This document shows, piece after piece, positions 26,911 through 37,513 of a stretch of 64,000 bases of DNA (positions within the stretch are counted from its first letter, which is position 1; each line of letters opens with the position of its first letter). Source of the stretch: Stomorhina lunata (taxonomy: Eukaryota; Arthropoda; Insecta; Diptera; Rhiniidae); contig OW121743.1 of NCBI GenBank assembly GCA_933228675.1, positions 52,931,215 through 52,995,214 of the forward strand, read 5' to 3'. The notes beneath the pieces are model-generated. The model had not been told where the DNA came from, did no database searches, and saw only the letters and a list, made by a program, of their open reading frames with translations. Position numbers and translations under genes: made by a program.

Positions 26911-29050
26911 ATTATTTAATCTCAAAAGCTTTGTACTATATAGCCTAATTGCCAAGTTCAGAATTGCAACCCCAAATATTGTCTAAAGCACATTTTACAT
27001 AAGATGAATGAAATTAATGCTTTAGGTGAATAGAGTATTGATTCTTCAGAACATTTTACAGCACTGAATGATCCCATAGCATTTGACATGTTCAGTAAGT
27101 ACAAGCTCAACATCGTTTAATGTAGACCATTAGAAGCGCTATAGCGGTTGAGTGTGGCTACGAAAAGGTAATAAGAAGTTTACCTAATACTACATATGAT
27201 TCATCATTTACATAAACATTTGCACTTGTTTTTATTAAAATTATAGTAATTCGATATTCTTAAAATTTTTAGTAGCTGATTTTTCTTGCACCGAAGGAAC
27301 CCCTTAGATTTTCTTTGATTTCTATATTTTAAGATTTTTGAAAACCTTAAGATTTTAAAAATTTTATTTTGTATTCCAGAGAGCTCGTCGAATCTAAAAA
27401 GTGTAAAACATTTTAACTACTTATAACATGGACTTTAATATTTCGATTTAAATATGTTAAAGTTTTTCTAGTTTTACAGAAGTATCCAAAGATTATTTTA
27501 TTTATTTTATTTTTTAATTTTAAAAACCAATTCTTTTATAAGAATATTATTAAAATTTTTAAATTATTTTTGAACAAAAAAATTTTAATATCTTATAATT
27601 TTTTTAAATATTTTGTTTAATTTTTAAAAACCCTTTTTCCAATTTCCACACTTTACACTTTTTATGTTGAAAACAATTTTACAATTTTTAAAGTTAATGA
27701 AACTTTTTTAATATTTTCAAATTAAAATTTCCACTGTTTTATTTAAACATTTTTTTTTAATTTTTACGTTAATGACATTTTTTTTATATTTTAGATTTTT
27801 TGTTGTAATTCTTAAAATTTGTTTGAAAATTTCGTAAATTTTATACAATTTAATTTTAACATTTGCTTCACATTTAAACCTATTTTATTATATTTACAGT
27901 TCAAACTTTTTCAAATTCTTGTAAATATTTTTCACGGATTTTATATTATTATATTTATTTATTCCTTTTATACATTTTCATTTTAAAGAAATTCTTTTCA
28001 ATATTTTTCTAAATTTGTAATCTATTCGAAAATATTTCAAAACATTTTTTTTCTATTTATATTAATTTTAATATTTATGACCTTTTCATTAATATTTTTC
28101 GAACATAAATTAATATTTTATATCTTCATATCTTGAAACAACAAGAAAATATTTTTATTTTTCTTAAATTTTCCTTTTTCAATAAATTTCGATTTTTACT
28201 ATTTATATGTAAGACGTTAATGAAGATTTTATTTATTTCCCGCTGCTGCTCGTATTAACAAAAATCTATTTTGTTTTTATTTCTTCGATTTATTTTAGCT
28301 TCAAAAACACTTGAATACAAAATATTTATCTTTTTTCGAAAAAAAAAAGAATTTGGAACAATATACAAACAATTTTAAATGGAAATCGAAAAGCGAAGAA
28401 GACAAAGACAGACAATGAAAAATTAAGAAAAATTTCAAAAATTTTCTAAAAAGCAAAAGATAGCCGCGCGTTCATCTTTGCCAGAGAAATAAAACGTTTT
28501 TACTGAAACACTTAATGGCTGGCCCAATGCGTAACGGCGGAAAATATTGAACATTTTGAAAAATGGAGATGAGAACAGATTGATCTATTTGCTCTTTTTC
28601 TCTCTCCGTTTATTATAAAAATATTGGCGTCCAAAGAGAGTAAAAATAGCAGTTTTATCCGTTTTATGGATAAAATTAAAAAAGATCAGCAGTAAAAAAT
28701 CAGAGAAGATTCTTAGTACTTCTTAGTACATTTTCCTTTAACCCGATCATTTCTAATAATGCCTTTAGAGAATATTATTCAAATTCTTTGGTAAAAAATT
28801 GCCCTAGGATATTAATTTATTACAATTATTTTTTGGACCAGACCATAGATAGACCATATATCCAACTTGCATGACAAATTAAATACGAATTATAGTGTTT
28901 TTGCAAAAATTAAAATAAAGCGAAGATTAGGGTCTGAACAGAATTAAACATACATTTCTATATAACATGATTCTTAACATTAATGTCAAGCAGGTAAAAT
29001 TTAACTTTTAACACATATAAGATCTTTACATATAAGATTTATTTCAAACA
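26911..29050. other. Gene-free, very AT-rich spacer of about 2.1 kb
   Basis: Dominated by short A/T words. A slightly GC-richer patch at about 28460-28545 contains GCCGCGCG and ATGGCTGGCCC but no sustained frame or splice pattern that I can support. Confidence 0.5.
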
Positions 29051-29160
29051 GGAGTAGGCAGCACAGACCACCAGGAGCCGAAGACTTTTTGTAATTTTCG
29101 TATATATCACGATCATTAATGAAACTCGTGAAAATAAGTAATAAAAGTATTCAGTTGAGA
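29051..29160 (+). repeat. Conserved leader of a 31-bp array, copy 3
   Basis: Carries TAGGCAGCACAGACCACCAG, GAGCCGAAGACTTTTTGTAA, TTTTCGTATATATCACGATC and ATTAATGAAACTCGTGAAA, clearly matching the leader at 17059-17406. The TCACGA/TCGTGA stem-loop is intact; the GGCAG hairpin is degraded. The next array begins about 55 bp downstream. Confidence 0.82.
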
Positions 29161-29214
29161 TTTGGATGTTACCAAAGTACAAAAACAACATTTTCAATGA
29201 AAATATGTCTATAC

Positions 29215-31790
29215 CAAAATTCTATAGAACAATTTTCGATAAAATAATATTTCTTTAGAAAAATTTTCGTTGAAAAAATTTTTCTATAGAAAAATTTTCG
29301 TTAAAAAAATTTTTCTATAGAAAAATTTTCGTTAAAAAAATTTTTCTATAGAAAAATTTTCGTTAAAAAAATTTTTCTATAGAAAAATTTTCGTTAAAAA
29401 AATTTTTCTATAGAAAAATTTTCGTTAATAAAATTTTTCTATAGAAAAATTTTCGTTAAAAAAATTTTTCTATAGAAAAATTTTCGTTAAAAAAATTTTT
29501 CTATAGAAAAATTTTCATTAAAAAATTTTTCTATAGAAAAATTTTCGTTAAAAAAATTTTTCTATAGAAAAATTTTCGTTAAAAAAATTTTTCTATAGAA
29601 AAATTTTCGTTAAAAAAATTTTTCTATAGAAAAATTTTCGTTAAAAAAATTTTTCTATAGAAAAATTTTCGTTAAAAAAATTTTTCTATAGAAAAATTTT
29701 CGTTAAAAAAATTTTTCTATAGAAAAATTTTCGTTAAAAAAATTTTTCTATAGAAAAATTTTCGTTAAAAAAATTTTTCTATAGAAAAATTTTCGTTAAA
29801 AAAATTTTTCTATAGAAAAATTTTCGTTAAAAAAAATTTTTCTATAGAAAAATTTTCGTTAAAAAAATTTTTCTATAGAAAAATTTTCGTTAAAAAAATT
29901 TTTCTATAGAAAAATTTTCGTTAAAAAAATTTTTCTATAGAAAAATTTTCGTTAAAAAAATTTTTCTATAGAAAAATTTTCGTTAAAAAAATTTTTCTAT
30001 AGAAAAATTTTCGTTAAAAAAATTTTTCTATAGAAAAATTTTCGTTAAAAAAATTTTTCTATAGAAAAATTTTCGTTAAAAAAATTTTTCTATAGAAAAA
30101 TTTTCGTTAAAAAAATTTTTCTATAGAAAAATTTTCGTTAAAAAAATTTTTCTATAGAAAAATTTTCGTTAAAAAAATTTTTCTATAGAAAAATTTTCGT
30201 TAAAAAAATTTTTCTATAGAAAAATTTTCGTTAAAAAAATTTTTCTATAGAAAAATTTTCGTTAAAAAAATTTTTCTATAGAAAAATTTTCGTTAAAAAA
30301 ATTTTTCTATAGAAAAATTTTCGTTAAAAAAATTTTTCTATAGAAAAATTTTCGTTAAAAAAATTTTTCTATAGAAAAATTTTCGTTAAAAAAATTTTTC
30401 TATAGAAAAATTTTCGTTAAAAAAATTTTTCTATAGAAAAATTTTCGTTAAAAAAATTTTTCTATAGAAAAATTTTCGTTAAAAAAATTTTTCTATAGAA
30501 AAATTTTCGTTAAAAAAATTTTTCTATAGAAAAATTTTCGTTAAAAAAATTTTTCTATAGAAAAATTTTCGTTAAAAAAATTTTTCTATAGAAAAATTTT
30601 CGTTAAAAAAATTTTTCTATAGAAAAATTTTCGTTAAAAAAATTTTTCTATAGAAAAATTTTCGTTAAAAAAATTTTTCTATAGAAAAATTTTCGTTAAA
30701 AAAATTTTTCTATAGAAAAATTTTCGTAAAAAAAATTTTTCTATAGAAAAATTTTCGTTAAAAAAATTTTTCTATAGAAAAATTTTCGTAAAAAAAATTT
30801 TTCTATAGAAAAATTTTCGTTAAAAAAATTTTTCTATAGAAAAATTTTCGTAAAAAAAATTTTTCTATAGAAAAATTTTCGTTAAAAAAATTTTTCTATA
30901 GAAAAATTTTCGTTAAAAAAATTTTTCTATAGAAAAATTTTCGTTAAAAAAATTTTTCTATAGAAAAATTTTCGTTAAAAAAATTTTTCTATAGAAAAAT
31001 TTTCGTTAAAAAAATTTTTCTATAGAAAAATTTTCGTTAAAAAAATTTTTCTATAGAAAAATTTTCGTTAAAAAAATTTTTCTATAGAAAAATTTTCGTT
31101 AAAAAAATTTTTCTATAGAAAAATTTTCGTTAAAAAAATTTTTCTATAGAAAAATTTTCGTTAAAAAAATTTTTCTATAGAAAAATTTTCGTTAAAAAAA
31201 TTTTTCTATAGAAAAATTTTCGTTAAAAAAATTTTTCTATAGAAAAATTTTCGTTAAAAAAATTTTTCTATAGAAAAATTTTCGTTAAAAAAATTTTTCT
31301 ATAGAAAAATTTTCGTTAAAAAAATTTTTCTATAGAAAAATTTTCGTTAAAAAAATTTTTCTATAGAAAAATTTTCGTTAAAAAAATTTTTCTATAGAAA
31401 AATTTTCGTTAAAAAAAATTTTTCTATAGAAAAATTTTCGTTAAAAAAATTTTTCTATAGAAAAATTTTCGTTAAAAAAATTTTTCTATAGAAAAATTTT
31501 CGTTAAAAAAAATTTTCTATAGAAAAATTTTCGTTAAAAAAATTTTTCGTTAAAAAAATTTTTCTATAAAAAATTTTCGTTAAAAAAATTTTTCTATAAA
31601 AAATTTTCGTTAAAAAAATTTTTCTATAAAAAATTTTCGTTAAAAAAATTTTTATATAGAAAAATTTTCGTTAAAAAAATTTTTCTATAGAAAAATTTTC
31701 TATAGAAAAATTTTAGTTAAAAAAATTTTTCTATAGAAAAATTTTCGTTAAAAAAAAAATTTCGTTAAAAAAAATTTTTCTATGGAATAA
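29215..31790. repeat. 31-bp satellite array with CTATAG core (type CGTTA)
   Basis: About 83 copies, period 31 bp (CTATAG at 29284 and 29315). The monomer is TTTTTCTATAGAAAAATTTT followed by CGTTAAAAAAA. Highly homogeneous from about 29275 to 31500, with a minor CGTAAAA variant in alternating units at about 30725-30850 (a small higher-order pattern). The right edge, 31500-31790, has truncated units. Confidence 0.98.
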
Positions 31791-31935
31791 TTTAAAACTG
31801 CTGACTCGTTTCAAAACCACTGAATCAGGAGTATTTAATGTCACAACTGTTTCTGAATCGATTTTCGAAACACCTTATAAAAATATAAAAAACTGTTTTC
31901 TTTCACTGTAACATACTTTATGTGATTTCTTCCAG

Positions 31936-32157
31936 TGTCTTTCTTTAACACGATCAAACATTAATTATCAGCAGAGATCAGAAACAATAAAAGCAACCAC
32001 ATTATCACAAGCAACATCATCATCGGCAACAGCATCATCCACTGCAATAACTACAAAGCAAATCAGAAGCACTTAAGGAAAATCAGCACTCCAAACACAT
32101 GAGTCCGCCAAGAGTAAAACCCAAATCGCCTTGTTATAGTCAGTCAACCGCGAAATG
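31936..32157 (+). CDS. Possible first coding exon (5' UTR plus 19 codons)
   Basis: A good acceptor (GTGATTTCTTCCAG ending at 31935) is followed by CA/CAG/ATC-rich text resembling fly 5' leaders, then ATG at 32099 and the frame MSPPRVKPKSPCYSQSTAK, with a donor after AAATG at 32157 (GTGAAT). An in-frame TAA upstream of the ATG supports the start. Without splicing the frame ends after one more codon (TGA). No downstream exon was identified and the protein is not recognised. It lies on the strand opposite to the other exon candidates. It could be chance. Confidence 0.35.
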
Positions 32158-32664
32158 GTGAATCATTTTTGTACACAAAAATATCTTTTAAAAACATGAT
32201 TTAAATATGAAAATACATTTTGTACATTTGTTTTATTTTGGCGACCGCATTATAGAGATAGACATTTGTTGTTTTATTAACCCATTTGTTGTCAGATTAT
32301 AAATCATAGGAGAAATACAGACATTGAACAAAGAAGCAGCAACAACAGAATCATCTCATTGAAAGCTAATGCACAAGACCCTCCTGATTTGGGCTAAATA
32401 CATACACACATTTTTATGTATGTAGATGCACCATGGGCCAGATGGTGTGTGTTTTTGAAATAATTTTATTTTTTATACAAATTAAAATGTTGTATCTCGT
32501 AATCGTTAACAGTTCAATAACTTGTTCAGATAAACAATTAAAAAGGTGTGAATTTGGAGAAAGTTTAATTTTCGAAATAAAAATAAAGAAAATCTAAAAA
32601 TAAATCCCATAAAAGGAACTATCTATAAAAATGTTTACAAAATGACCCAAATTCACAGTACGGT
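32158..32664. other. Unique sequence before the 11-bp array
   Basis: Moderately AT-rich, non-repetitive, with CAGCAACAACAGAATC-type text at about 32330-32350. No further exon is supported. Confidence 0.45.
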
Positions 32665-33934
32665 ACTAGAACAGAACTAGAACAGAACTAGAACAGAACT
32701 AGAACAGAACTAGAACAGAACTAGAACAGAACTAGAACAGAACTAGAACAGAACTAGAACAGAACTAGAACAGAACTAGAACAGAACTAGAACAGAACTA
32801 GAACAGAACTAGAACAGAACTAGAACAGAACTAGAACAGAACTAGAACAGAACTAGAACAGAACTAGAACAGAACTAGAACAGAACTAGAACAGAACTAG
32901 AACAGAACTAGAACAGAACTAGAACAGAACTAGAACAGAACTAGAACAGAACTAGAACAGAACTAGAACAGAACTAGAACAGAACTAGAACAGAACTAGA
33001 ACAGAACTAGAACAGAACTAGAACAGAACTAGAACAGAACTAGAACAGAACTAGAACAGAACTAGAACAGAACTAGAACAGAACTAGAACAGAACTAGAA
33101 CAGAACTAGAACAGAACTAGAACAGAACTAGAACAGAACTAGAACAGAACTAGAACAGAACTAGAACAGAACTAGAACAGAACTAGAACAGAACTAGAAC
33201 AGAACTAGAACAGAACTAGAACAGAACTAGAACAGAACTAGAACAGAACTAGAAGAACTAGAACTAGAACTAGAACTAGAACTAGAACTAGAACAGAACT
33301 AGAACAGAACTAGAACAGAACTAGAACAGAACTAGAACAGAACTAGAACAGAACTAGAACAGAACTAGAACAGAACTAGAACAGAACTAGAACAGAACTA
33401 GAACAGAACTAGAACAGAACTAGAACAGAACTAGAACAGAACTAGAACAGAACTAGAACAGAACTAGAACAGAACTAGAACAGAACTAGAACAGAACTAG
33501 AACAGAACTAGAACAGAACTAGAACAGAACTAGAACAGAACTAGAACAGAACTAGAACAGAACTAGAACAGAACTAGAACAGAACTAGAACAGAACTAGA
33601 ACAGAACTAGAACAGAACTAGAACAGAACTAGAACAGAACTAGAACAGAACTAGAACAGAACTAGAACAGAACTAGAACAGAACTAGAACAGAACTAGAA
33701 CAGAACTAGAACAGAACTAGAACAGAACTAGAACAGAACTAGAACAGAACTAGAACAGAACTAGAACAGAACTAGAACAGAACTAGAACAGAACTAGAAC
33801 AGAACTAGAACAGAACTAGAACAGAACTAGAACAGAACTAGAACAGAACTAGAACAGAACTAGAACAGAACTAGAACAGAACTAGAACAGAACTAGAACA
33901 GAACTAGAACAGAACTAGAACAGAACTAGAACAA
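32665..33934 (+). repeat. 11-bp satellite array, unit GAACTAGAACA
   Basis: About 115 almost perfect copies. At about 33251-33292 six consecutive GAACTA hexamers replace the 11-mer, showing that the unit is GAACTA plus GAACA. The same satellite occurs as its reverse complement at 37514-40367. The array stops exactly at the terminal inverted repeat of element C1. Confidence 0.98.
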
Positions 33935-34524
33935 GGGCCAAATCGCAGCATTCGATGGCGATTAATAACTCAGACTTTTAAGCAAATGTTGTGTAACATA
34001 CCTTAGGGACTTTAAAAACAATTTATTTTGCAAAATGTCTAATATATCCGTTTGTTTGTTAAAACATTTAGTTTAAATGGAAAGCAACAACAAAAGTCTG
34101 GGAAATAAAAAAGCTTTGTGTTTGATATTTGTTGGACACAATAATTCCTATTTATTATATTTCTCAAATAAGATATAATATGGGGTTTTGCTCTGTCTAG
34201 AATTAGGGATAATTCTCCTGAAGAAGATGGCCTAACAAACTATCGAAACGCGTCGAGGAAAGGTTTCCACACTAATATTTTTTTCGTTTTATCAAAAAAC
34301 TATTTATTACAATAATAAATAATTGTAATAAATTGGGATATTAGTACAATACACTACTGTTAAACTTTTTAGTGAAATTCTTTTACTATCAAAAACTTTT
34401 GACAAATAAGTTTCAATGTTGTGAACCTTATGAGTTATATATTATTTGGTTTATCCTAAAAGTATGCTAAACAAATGTTTCTGAAATATCTTACATTTGG
34501 ATATCGAATGCGACGATTTGGCCC
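33935..34524. mobile_element. Inverted-repeat DNA element, family C copy 1
   Basis: Left end GGGCCAAATCGCAGCATTCG (33935 on) is the inverse of the right end, CGAATGCGACGATTTGGCCC (to 34524): 20 of 24 outer bases match. Shared internal text with 51347-51545 includes CAGACTTTTAAG, ATATCCGTTTGTTTGT and CTTTTGACAAATAAGT. It carries an extra block (about 34085-34385) absent from that copy. No transposase frame. A MITE-like element; I found no convincing target-site duplication. Confidence 0.7.
34213..34259 (+). ncRNA. Hammerhead-ribozyme-like motif
   Basis: CTGAAGA (34218-34224) and GAAA (34245-34248) flank a 5-bp stem GATGG/CTATC with a CCTAACAAA loop. GAAACGCGTC gives the minimal helix III and a GTC cleavage triplet, and GAGGA after it pairs with TTCTC (34213-34217) as helix I. 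This follows the compact type I hammerheads of Penelope-like retroelements. One unpaired A (34225) between the CTGAAGA box and stem II departs from the consensus, so activity is doubtful. The motif lies in the block inserted into C1. Confidence 0.35.
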
Positions 34525-34559
34525 AGATATTTAGTGTAGATCACAAAAATTCCCATTAA

Positions 34560-34847
34560 TCAGCTTTTATATTTTGCTCTTTTATGATGTAAACTTTTAT
34601 TTTCAAAACTTTTATTACTCATTTTTCTTTCATGTGTTTTGAATCTTTGCAGAAAGCGAAAAAACAAAAGTGATGCTACAAATTTTGATTTTGGTTCGAT
34701 TGAACATTGTAGATATTCATTCAAAATATTTAGAATTATGATCGATTTTGTATCGCTAGTCATTAAATGAAATAAATATGAAATTAGAATAAATAAACAA
34801 ATCATTTTGAAAATTTTTTGACACTGACCATGAATAGATTCTGTCAT
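34560..34847 (-). CDS. Weak 95-codon open frame, possible small protein
   Basis: ATG at 34847 opens a frame of 95 codons ending at 34560 (the open frame extends upstream without ATG to 34931). The product would have one hydrophobic stretch (IFKMICLFILISYLFHL, about residues 12-28) and a basic tail ending HHKRAKYKS. No family recognised. It is AT-rich with no clear promoter and sits next to the right end of element C1. It may be chance or a terminal exon of the candidate at 35455-36073. Confidence 0.2.
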   Translation of the reverse strand: MTESIHGQCQKIFKMICLFILISYLFHLMTSDTKSIIILNILNEYLQCSIEPKSKFVASLLFFRFLQRFKTHERKMSNKSFENKSLHHKRAKYKS

Positions 34848-34931
34848 AATTACAAGAAATAAGATTTTTACGAAATCTTTTACAGAAGACCTTGAGGTAG
34901 GAAAAGAGAATGGAATGAATATGGGTTTCAA

Positions 34932-35454
34932 AATTTGAATTAAGGCGACAATATCAAGAGAGAAAATAAAAAAATATGTGATAATTAATGTTTATTCATG
35001 ACGAAAAAGTAGGAAATAAAAGTAATTAAAAATATTTTAAATTTATTAGGAGGAAATAAATTTTAGGTTTTATTTGATCTTTTTTTGTCAAAACGTTTTA
35101 AAAGATTTAAATTTTGAGGTTTCAAAGATATCAGTAAAATCTTATTTAAAAGCATTAGAAAACAAAACAGTTTTTAATGAAAATTTAGTAAGGAAAATAT
35201 TCCTAAATTTCCAAAGAATCAGAACAATGTAAAATTATGGTATGAAACTATAATTTGTTATTTACTCATAAAAATATAAATACTCGCTACTACCCTTTAC
35301 CCCAAAATTTTTTAGTGCACTTTTCTTATAAACTGTAACATTATTTCCTCATCATCTTCGATTGGATGCAAGACTTTATTATAATTTTATTACAATCCAT
35401 CGCATTATCTTACGATATTTTAGAATAAAAAATTTAAGTACATATTATCTATAC
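34932..35454. other. Gene-free AT-rich spacer
   Basis: No supported frame or repeat. Confidence 0.45.
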
Positions 35455-36073
35455 TCAACTATGACAACGAAAATTTTCCAATTTTATAGCACTTTCGCCC
35501 TCAATAGCTGCATATTTGCTGCTGTAAAGAAACTGTTAGAAAGTTAAAAAATTCATCTCATGTCTGAAACGACTTTAACATTTAAACACATTCGAATCCA
35601 CTGCAGGCAGACAAACAATGAAATTCAAATATTTCTGTATCTAGATGGTTTTTTTCCTCGATTTTTCCGCTTCATGCAAAAAAATGCATTGCATTCTATG
35701 AACAAGAATTTTGTTAGAAAAAATGTAATATTATTTTTTTCATATGCGAATTATCGATGAACTCAGTTATTTGGTTTTGTAATTTTTTCACATATTTTTT
35801 TTTTTTGTTGCGAAACTTTTCAATGCGAATTGTGTAGCATTGGGGTATTTTTAAGCGTTTCATGGTTTTGCGTATGCAAAAAATTGAAAGTACCTGTATT
35901 TGGGTTTCCATAAATGTCACTACAAATTTAAAGGAGTTTTCTATTCGGGCATTATGATGATATTTTTTCAGCAAAATTTCTATGTCGATTTTGGGCTTGG
36001 GCTGTTTTGGTGATTTTTTCCTTTTAAATTTTGATGATGTGTTCGTTGTCGGTTGTTGATGCTTTACACTCAA
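35455..36073 (-). CDS. Possible small spliced gene or exon group, unrecognised
   Basis: A 119-codon open frame (36073-35714) encodes a Lys-rich segment (KFKRKKSPKQPKPKIDIEIL). It could end in a donor after CAG at 35894 (GTACTT). Two strong minus-strand acceptors follow: one ends at 35601 (TTTGTCTGCCTGCAG), the other at 35522 with a CTAAC branch point (CTAACAGTTTCTTTACAG). The last would open a 21-codon tail (SKYAAIEGESAIKLENF...) to TGA at 35455. Phases of these pieces do not join simply, and no ATG begins the first frame. Either a real gene with a structure I cannot resolve, or chance. Confidence 0.25.
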
Positions 36074-37374
36074 GTGAGTTAAATATATATATTTCTTTTT
36101 TGGTTTACAAAATTTTTGTTTATTCCTATTCTAGTTAAATCTTTTCGTTATACAGACCCCTTTATTCTTTTAATAGGACTGGATAGATTTTGTTATATAA
36201 AGTTAAAACGCATTTGTAGGCATTTACAATAGGATCTAAAACAAGGGTGCCCAAAAGTTCCTTATGGAATACATTTGAAGAAAAACAAATTTTTGTTCAA
36301 TATTTGTTGTTATAAGTACTAAAATATACAAAGAAAAAAGGAAAAACGAAAACCATTTTTCTAGCCATGGGCTAGAAAATAATTTTCCTGGTTGCTGTAG
36401 TTTAGTTCATTAGTACCTTGACTACTAAGCATAATATATCATATACAGCCTGGGTTCGATGCACGGCCATAGCAAGATAAATATATGTAAATTTTAATTT
36501 ATATTAAAAATAATTAATTACAACAGAATCCTCTATCCTCGCTGGAATTATATATATCCTACATTCGCGACACCATAGTAATTTTGCTGCAAAAAAAAAA
36601 CATTTTTTGACCAAAGCTTTTGAAAAACTCAATGATGCGGCTCTATAGAGAAGAGTCTAGATATTAAGAATCAATATTTGTTTTCAAGAAGAATTAATAC
36701 TATTTGTTATAAAAAAAGGTACTGAAAAATGGCTAATGTTCTATAGCAAAAAGTGATGAAATTTTTCATCAAACTCAGTAGCTCTTGCATCGAATATAGT
36801 TTTACAGCTTTAATCCTGATGACGATTTAATTAATACACAAGGCCTTGGTTTTCGTCTGCAGAAAAAAGTAACATAATGTCGTGTACAATTAAGGAGATA
36901 TTACGATTTAAAAAAATCTGTACAAAATTCAGTGCTTTCGTTTTTCTTTGGAAAAAAGCTAAGTTGGCTCGGCTTTGCTTGGTGCTTTCAATATAACCAC
37001 GTGAAAGACGAAACTCTCTTCTTTAAAATGAGTGACGAAAAATTACCGAAATTTACCGATTGTAGAACAAATTTCAAAATTTTCTGTAAAAAGTCACACT
37101 AATTGTTATGCATAATATAAGCAAAAAGTGTTGCAGTCATTTAGGCTTAACATTTAAATAAAATTGCATTTAAGTATAAGTGCAAGTTCAAGACATGTAG
37201 GAGTAGCCGGATATCCACCTAAATAAGAGCTCTTTTCTGGGTTAACTAATTGAAGTTGAGAATTGCGACTTATGAATTGAGAAGAAAAATTGATGAAAAA
37301 TGTGGTTCCAAGGCATTTGGCCCCAAAGAGCCAACGGATTTCGATTTTTTTTAATATTTCTTTATCTATATAAA
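36074..37374. other. Gene-free spacer of about 1.3 kb
   Basis: Mostly AT-rich unique sequence. No frame, splice pattern or repeat is supported. It forms part of the loop between the two inverted 11-bp arrays. Confidence 0.45.
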
Positions 37375-37513
37375 AACAAGTAAAAAATTGCTATAGTTGG
37401 TCTATACCATATAATACCCTGCTATAGTATATTTGCTAAATTTCCGTTACTTGGACTAATACGAAAGCAAATTGATTGCAGTTTTTCAAAAAATTATGTA
37501 TGCAAAAGAAAAT
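37375..37513 (-). mobile_element. Terminal fragment of a family A Helentron-like element
   Basis: AACAAGTAAAAAATTGCTATAG at the left, then GTTACTTGGACTAATACG, GATTGCAGTTTTTC and AATTATGTATGCAAAAG, matching the 3' part of family A (compare 14590-14705). The match stops abruptly at 37513, where the 11-bp array begins, so the array occupies the place of the rest of the element. Confidence 0.75.

Noticed and set aside
34600..34900. Chemoreceptor-type membrane exon on the minus strand
   Set aside because: Only one hydrophobic segment, no family motif; kept as a weak unassigned frame.
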